A stretch of DNA of 9,407 nt from Clostridia bacterium (GTDB lineage: Bacteria > Bacillota > Clostridia > Christensenellales > UBA1242), in assembly GCA_017622115.1 (NCBI GenBank), contig JAGART010000059.1, positions 1 to 9,407 on the forward strand, read 5' to 3'. Each line of letters opens with the position of its first letter. Position 1 is the stretch's first letter. Both the position numbers and the translations under genes were made by a program. This document shows positions 6,255 to 9,407 of the stretch, one piece after another. The notes beneath the pieces are model-generated. The model ran no database searches. It was not told the origin of the DNA and saw only the letters and a list, made by a program, of their open reading frames with translations.

Positions 6255-6579
6255 TTAAGTGATTAATTGAGTATTTAATTTGTAATTGTTTTGTGATTTT
6301 TTTAGGGCTTTTATGTACTTATTATTTAGTACTTGCGAAAGATTTTCGTTTTGTTGTTTATATAGATTTTTTGCAAAGAAAAATCGCACAAGATAAGGCG
6401 TAAGATTTTTGGCAGACACGCCATGTACTGGGCGTACATAAGTGTTTGACAATAAGTCGAACAACGCTGTATTGTGCCATTTATCAAAGCAAAAACCAAG
6501 ATTTATTAGGCTAAAAAGCGCCCCCCCCCCCCAGCGGGTGGGCGAATTCGGTGGATAACTTTATATTATTTTTTAACAT
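6255..6579 (-). CDS. small ORF interrupted at a 12-G tract, candidate phase-variable gene
   Basis: ATG 6577-6579 is preceded at six bases by GGGGG (6586-6590) and by a promoter at 6612-6641. As read, it encodes 22 residues (MLKNNIKLSTEFAHPLGGGGAF) and stops at 6511, just after a run of 12 G (plus-strand C 6521-6532). If the run had 11 or 14 G, the frame would continue without a stop to TAA 6255-6257, giving 107 residues with 11 G. The 13-G frame stops almost at once. The extended tail is basic (LVRFFFAKNL...ALKKSQNNYK) with no domain I recognise. The alternative TTG start at 6464 has no ribosome-binding site. It may be a contingency gene, a decayed gene, or an assembly miscount of the run. 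Confidence 0.45.
6518..6544 (-). repeat. G12 homopolymer tract inside a GC-rich hairpin followed by T5
   Basis: On the minus strand CGCCCACCC (6536-6544) can pair with the 3' part of the G run plus CG (6519-6527), giving a nine-pair stem with one A-G mismatch and an 8-base loop, then C and TTTTT. This is an island of G+C in AT-rich surroundings. The hairpin resembles a terminator or attenuator, with the number of G altering the loop and register. Confidence 0.5.
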
Positions 6580-6608
6580 TTTTTACCCCCTTTTTGTATT
6601 TATTTTAA

Positions 6609-6641
6609 TTAATTATAGCAAATATTATGTGTTAAGAGCAA
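6609..6641 (-). repeat. promoter cassette repeat, copy 2
   Basis: Matches the left-edge copy at 54-86: 22 identical bases, similar -35 region, same orientation and the same downstream order (GGGGG ribosome-binding site, then ATG). The distance from the -10 box to the ribosome-binding site differs by several bases. Confidence 0.55.
6612..6641 (-). promoter_or_regulatory. sigma-A-type promoter of the G-tract ORF (copy 2 of the repeated promoter)
   Basis: On the minus strand TTGCTC (6636-6641) is followed after 18 bases by TATAAT (6612-6617). The spacer and -10 box lie in a 22-base block (6609-6630) identical to 54-75. The CCCCCTTTTT block (6586-6595, plus strand) provides the ribosome-binding site further down. 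Confidence 0.6.
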
Positions 6642-6703
6642 ACAATTTTTAGTACTTTTGCAAAATTTGTCGAAAAGTCGAAATATTCTCGTAAAATTTA
6701 AAT

Positions 6704-6739
6704 AAAAAACAAAAAAGCCCCATTTAAACTAGGACTTTT
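6704..6739 (-). terminator. intrinsic terminator of the aminopeptidase gene
   Basis: AAAAGTCC (6732-6739, minus strand) pairs with GGGCTTTT, followed by T6-G-T6. It starts 15 bases after the stop codon at 6755. Bases 6711-6739 are identical to the LRR terminator at 3940-3968. Confidence 0.8.
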
Positions 6740-6754
6740 CTATGTTTTACATAT

Positions 6755-8113
6755 TTAATTTTTCAACAAGAAAAACTCTTTATATGCTCTAAATGCTTCA
6801 TACACATCTACTTTACTAACAATTTCCCACGGAGCGTGCATATTTAGCACTGGCACACCAGCATCAATTACGTCCATACCATATTTAGCCATAATATATG
6901 CGATTGTACCGCCACCACCTTGGTCCACTCTGCCCATTTCGGTTGCTTGAAATGCCACATCTGCGTTATCCATAATATTGCGGAGTTGTGCAATAAACTC
7001 TGGATTTGCATCATTTGCACCAGATTTTCCGTGACTACCTGTAAATTTATTAAACGAAATTCCTTTTGCAAAGTGAGCATCAGTTGTTGCGTTAAATGGC
7101 GCTGGGAAGTTAGGGTCAAAAGCGGCGGTAACATCACTAGAAAGCATTTTAGAACGATTTAAAGCACGGCGAAGTGCTAATTCGCTATATTGACCTGCTA
7201 AATTCATAATTTCGGCAAGACAATTTTCAAAATACTTACTATGCATACCAGTTGCACCGACAGAACCTATTTCCTCTTTATCTACCAAAATGCACATAGC
7301 ACTTTTTTGCGGATTTTCTGTTTGCAAAAGTGCCTCTAATCCAGTATAAGCACAAACTCTATCATCGTGTCCATAGCCCATAATCATACTTGCATCAAGT
7401 CCAAAATCACGTGCTTTACCTGCTGGCACAACTTCTATTTCAGCAGAGAAGAAATCATCTTCTGTAATATTTTTTGCTTTTAAAATTTCCAAAATAAATG
7501 CTTTAAATTTATCTTTTTTAGCATCTGTTTGGGCGATATTTCCAGCGATTAAGTTTAAGTCTTCGCCTTTTATATCTTTTTTATCATCTCTTTCCAAATG
7601 AGGAAGCAAGTCTGTAAAGCCAACAACTGGCTCATCACCCTCGCCATACACGAAATTCTCTTTTGAACCATCTTTACGGACAATCGTACCGTGTAAAGCA
7701 AGAGGCTGTGCTGTCCATTGATACTTTTTAATTCCACCATAATAATGAGTATCTAGCATACAAAAGCCTTGGCTCTCATAAAATGGGTTAGCCTTTAAAT
7801 CTAAACGAGGCGAATCGATATGAGCCCCAACAATATTTATACCATTTTCAATCGGCTCTTTACCTATAATCATAAGAACCATAGACTTGTCCATATTAAT
7901 ACCATAAACTTTGTCCCCAGCTTTTAGAGGAGTATTTGTTTCCATAAGTTTAGACAAAGACACAAAACCATTCGCATCTGCTTTTTGCACAGCAAAGCGA
8001 ATACATTCACGTTCTGTTTTACAATTACTCAAAAATTCCTTATAATTAGCGCAAAAATCTTCCACAGGCTTACGCTTATCGCCTGAATACTTTTCCCAAA
8101 GATTAGTTTCCAT
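6755..8113 (-). CDS. apeA: M18-family zinc aminopeptidase
   Basis: A 452-residue cytoplasmic metallopeptidase that removes N-terminal residues from peptides; family members often prefer acidic residues, but the preference here is not known. The length and sequence layout match bacterial M18 aminopeptidase 1 (ApeA, as in Borrelia and Clostridium), including YYGGIKKYQW at ~124-133. Expected dinuclear-zinc residues are present: H98 in AHIDSPRLD, D250/D251 in GHDDRV, E280-E281 in DKEEIGS, D327 in SSDVTAAFDP, and H426 in LNMHAPWE. The glycine-rich GRVDQGGGGT (~394-403) is also characteristic. No signal peptide is seen. The start is well supported by AAGGAG (8120-8125) six bases before ATG. It is a single-gene unit with its own promoter candidate (8137-8166) and terminator (6704-6739). 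Nothing in it looks damaged. Confidence 0.95.
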   Translation of the reverse strand: METNLWEKYSGDKRKPVEDFCANYKEFLSNCKTERECIRFAVQKADANGFVSLSKLMETNTPLKAGDKVYGINMDKSMVLMIIGKEPIENGINIVGAHIDSPRLDLKANPFYESQGFCMLDTHYYGGIKKYQWTAQPLALHGTIVRKDGSKENFVYGEGDEPVVGFTDLLPHLERDDKKDIKGEDLNLIAGNIAQTDAKKDKFKAFILEILKAKNITEDDFFSAEIEVVPAGKARDFGLDASMIMGYGHDDRVCAYTGLEALLQTENPQKSAMCILVDKEEIGSVGATGMHSKYFENCLAEIMNLAGQYSELALRRALNRSKMLSSDVTAAFDPNFPAPFNATTDAHFAKGISFNKFTGSHGKSGANDANPEFIAQLRNIMDNADVAFQATEMGRVDQGGGGTIAYIMAKYGMDVIDAGVPVLNMHAPWEIVSKVDVYEAFRAYKEFFLLKN

Positions 8114-8136
8114 AAGTTACTCCTTTTAATAAAGGA

Positions 8137-8166
8137 ATTATACACCAAAATTAGCAAAATGCACAA
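8137..8166 (-). promoter_or_regulatory. candidate promoter of apeA
   Basis: On the minus strand a perfect TATAAT (8137-8142) lies about 24 bases before the start codon, with a weak TTGTGC -35 candidate (8161-8166) 18 bases further upstream. The -10 box is convincing; the -35 box is not. Confidence 0.5.
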
Positions 8167-8209
8167 GCAAAACTGAACACATTTTAAACTTATCTAAAAT
8201 TAGACAAAA

Positions 8210-8241
8210 ATAAATAAAAAAATCATCTAAAAAAGATGATT
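8210..8241 (-). terminator. intrinsic terminator of the 201-codon gene
   Basis: A perfect 8-bp stem, AATCATCT (8234-8241, minus strand) with AGATGATT (8221-8228), around a T5 loop and followed by a T-rich run. It overlaps the last bases of the stop codon at 8240. Confidence 0.8.
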
Positions 8242-8845
8242 ATTGGCTCATTTGAGAACCTTCTTTATATTGGTCTATTGTGTAGTTATTATTAGTCTTG
8301 CGGATTAAATCTTTAAGATTTGAAACCTCTTGCACAGCACCATTTAAAATAGCAGAATTATTAACTTTTGCGATTTCTGCTAATCTATTTGCACGTTGGT
8401 TAAAACGTTTTGCCCATTCGGCATTTTTAGACAAAGATTTAGCCAAAAATTTATTAACCCCTTGCACACTTTGCGGAGTTTTATCTACTTGCACAAAAAA
8501 GGCATTTGCCTCTTGCAATTCTGCCAACGCATTTGCATCATTAGTGTTGCTTAAAGTTTCTTGAATTAAAGCAGGATTAAGAGTGCCATCTTTACCAAAA
8601 AGATTTCCCGAAGTTAAAATTTTTGTTATATTTTGAGAAACAGCCATATTACTTGCAAAACCTTTTGAAATATCTATAAGGCTAAAACCCATAATATTTT
8701 CGCCGGGGCGAACATTAGAAACATCTTGTGCATTTTTTTGAAAGCCTAGCACAAGACAGCCATTTGGCTCTGCACGTACAGGTGTTTGTCCAGCGATAAT
8801 AGCAGTTGCAATCACGGCAGAAGTAACTTCATTTTGAATACTCAT
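8240..8845 (-). CDS. hypothetical protein, 201 residues
   Basis: I do not recognise this family. The N-terminus (MSIQNEVTSAVIATAIIAGQ) is mildly hydrophobic but has no positive charge before it, so it is not a convincing signal peptide. The middle contains one Cys (NGCLVLGF), many Asn, Ala and Gln residues and likely helices (e.g. PALIQETLSNTNDANALAEL). The region ~130-185 is basic and helical (FLAKSLSKNAEWAKRFNQ, then RLAEIAK and EVSNLKDLIRK), and the last ~20 residues are polar. The start is supported by AGAGAGG (8856-8862) ten bases before ATG and by a good promoter at 8877-8905. The stop codon overlaps its terminator, so this is an independent single-gene unit. Coding is supported by the length, the signals at both ends and a protein-like composition. 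Function is unknown. Confidence 0.75.
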   Translation of the reverse strand: MSIQNEVTSAVIATAIIAGQTPVRAEPNGCLVLGFQKNAQDVSNVRPGENIMGFSLIDISKGFASNMAVSQNITKILTSGNLFGKDGTLNPALIQETLSNTNDANALAELQEANAFFVQVDKTPQSVQGVNKFLAKSLSKNAEWAKRFNQRANRLAEIAKVNNSAILNGAVQEVSNLKDLIRKTNNNYTIDQYKEGSQMSQ

Positions 8846-8876
8846 AAATAAAAAACCTCTCTAAAATATTGCATTA

Positions 8877-8905
8877 ATTATAACACAAAATTTTAAAGAA
8901 GTCTA
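8877..8905 (-). promoter_or_regulatory. promoter of the 201-codon gene
   Basis: On the minus strand TAGACT (8900-8905) is followed after 17 bases by TATAAT (8877-8882), about 31 bases before ATG 8843-8845. The -10 box is perfect; the -35 box is only partly matched. Confidence 0.55.
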
Positions 8906-8955
8906 TATTTTTTTTGTTATTTTTCAATTATTTTTTTGTCGATTTTTTTAGTATT

Positions 8956-9407
8956 TTATTTATAATTTTGAGGAGTACTAGAAAAACCTAAATTAATATC
9001 TAAACTTGTTTTAATACCTATAATTTCCAACAAAATTTCACTACCTGTTTCGTTTACAGTATATCTAATTGCAGTACTTGTAGTACCATCTGAAACAGAG
9101 CCTAATTGATTTTTAATTTGGAATACTTCGCCATTACCTATTTGAATTGAAGTAACGTATTTTTGCTCTACAAAAGTAACAGCATAGGCAGTAATTGTAT
9201 CAGTTACAGAAACGCTTTGAGTATTGATTTCTGACCCAAAATTTGAAGTAACAAAGTTTGCTTTAACTTCATCAAAATAAGCAGTATATGTTTGAGATTG
9301 AGAGGCGGTTATTGTAAATGATTTGTCAGTAGAAACTTGCTGTCCTGTACTATCTTGCCAGTATTTAAAACGATACCCAACATTTTCCGTTACAGCAATA
9401 GTTACAC
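8956..9407 (-). CDS. C-terminal part of a protein with a divergent InlB-like repeat, cut by the right edge
   Basis: An open minus-strand frame enters at the right edge and runs 149 codons to TAA 8956-8958. The first ~50 residues (VTIAVTENVGYRFKYWQDST...STDKSFTITA...YTAYFDE) have the pattern of a divergent InlB B-repeat (Flg_new_2-like): aromatic-x-x-x-W, then a T/S-rich beta region, then an A-Y-F strand end. The remaining ~95 residues are Thr/Ser/Val-rich and beta-like, with no LPXTG, SLH or other anchor visible; the protein ends GFSSTPQNYK. Such repeats occur in secreted and surface proteins, so it is probably another exported protein, possibly related in use to the LRR protein at 4090-6045, which ends in a similar repeat. 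No terminator hairpin was found after its stop. Confidence 0.75.
   Translation of the reverse strand, partial: VTIAVTENVGYRFKYWQDSTGQQVSTDKSFTITASQSQTYTAYFDEVKANFVTSNFGSEINTQSVSVTDTITAYAVTFVEQKYVTSIQIGNGEVFQIKNQLGSVSDGTTSTAIRYTVNETGSEILLEIIGIKTSLDINLGFSSTPQNYK

Noticed and set aside
6255..6464. A stand-alone 69-codon gene starting with TTG at 6464
   Set aside because: No ribosome-binding site precedes the TTG, and the same frame is open further upstream to the G tract, so it is better read as the out-of-frame remainder of the ORF that starts at 6579.
6868..7137. An 89-codon minus-strand ORF and the plus-strand ORF at 6920-7162
   Set aside because: Both lie inside apeA in other frames, where the aminopeptidase frame carries conserved metal-binding motifs.

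Overview
The window is AT-rich DNA in which every supportable gene lies on the minus strand. The genes have purine-rich Shine-Dalgarno sites (AAGGAG/AGGAGG), TATAAT-type -10 boxes and U-tailed intrinsic terminators. There is a two-gene heterodimeric ABC exporter, a BspA-type leucine-rich-repeat surface protein with InlB-like repeats, and an M18 aminopeptidase of the ApeA type. Together these suggest a low-GC Bacillota, probably an uncultured host-associated clostridial lineage. That taxonomic call is inference; no rRNA or marker gene is present.

Layout, left to right: (1) the first codons of a gene leaving the left edge (1-29) behind its own promoter; (2) an ABC exporter operon transcribed right to left (1962-3721, then 176-1969), with a TTGACA/TAAAAT promoter, a leader containing a terminator-like hairpin and a possible 12-codon leader peptide, and a terminator at 138-173. 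The first exporter gene carries an apparent one-base deletion in an A-run, so its last ~45 codons are out of frame. (3) A secreted LRR protein gene (4090-6045) bracketed by two same-orientation composite palindromic elements (3979-4086 and 6076-6199). (4) A small unusual locus (6255-6579) whose reading frame crosses a run of 12 G and would be open only with 11 or 14 G, behind a promoter/RBS cassette that also occurs at the left edge. (5) apeA (6755-8113). (6) An unrecognised 201-codon gene (8240-8845) with its own promoter and terminator. (7) The last 149 codons of another protein with a divergent InlB-like repeat, running off the right edge (8956-9407).

The genes do not form one pathway. They read as separate short transcription units for export, cell-surface adhesion or display, and peptide turnover. 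The most interesting content is between them: the G-tract locus with its duplicated promoter, the composite palindromes whose stems differ in sequence but keep base pairing, the possible attenuator of the exporter operon, and the frameshift in one exporter half.
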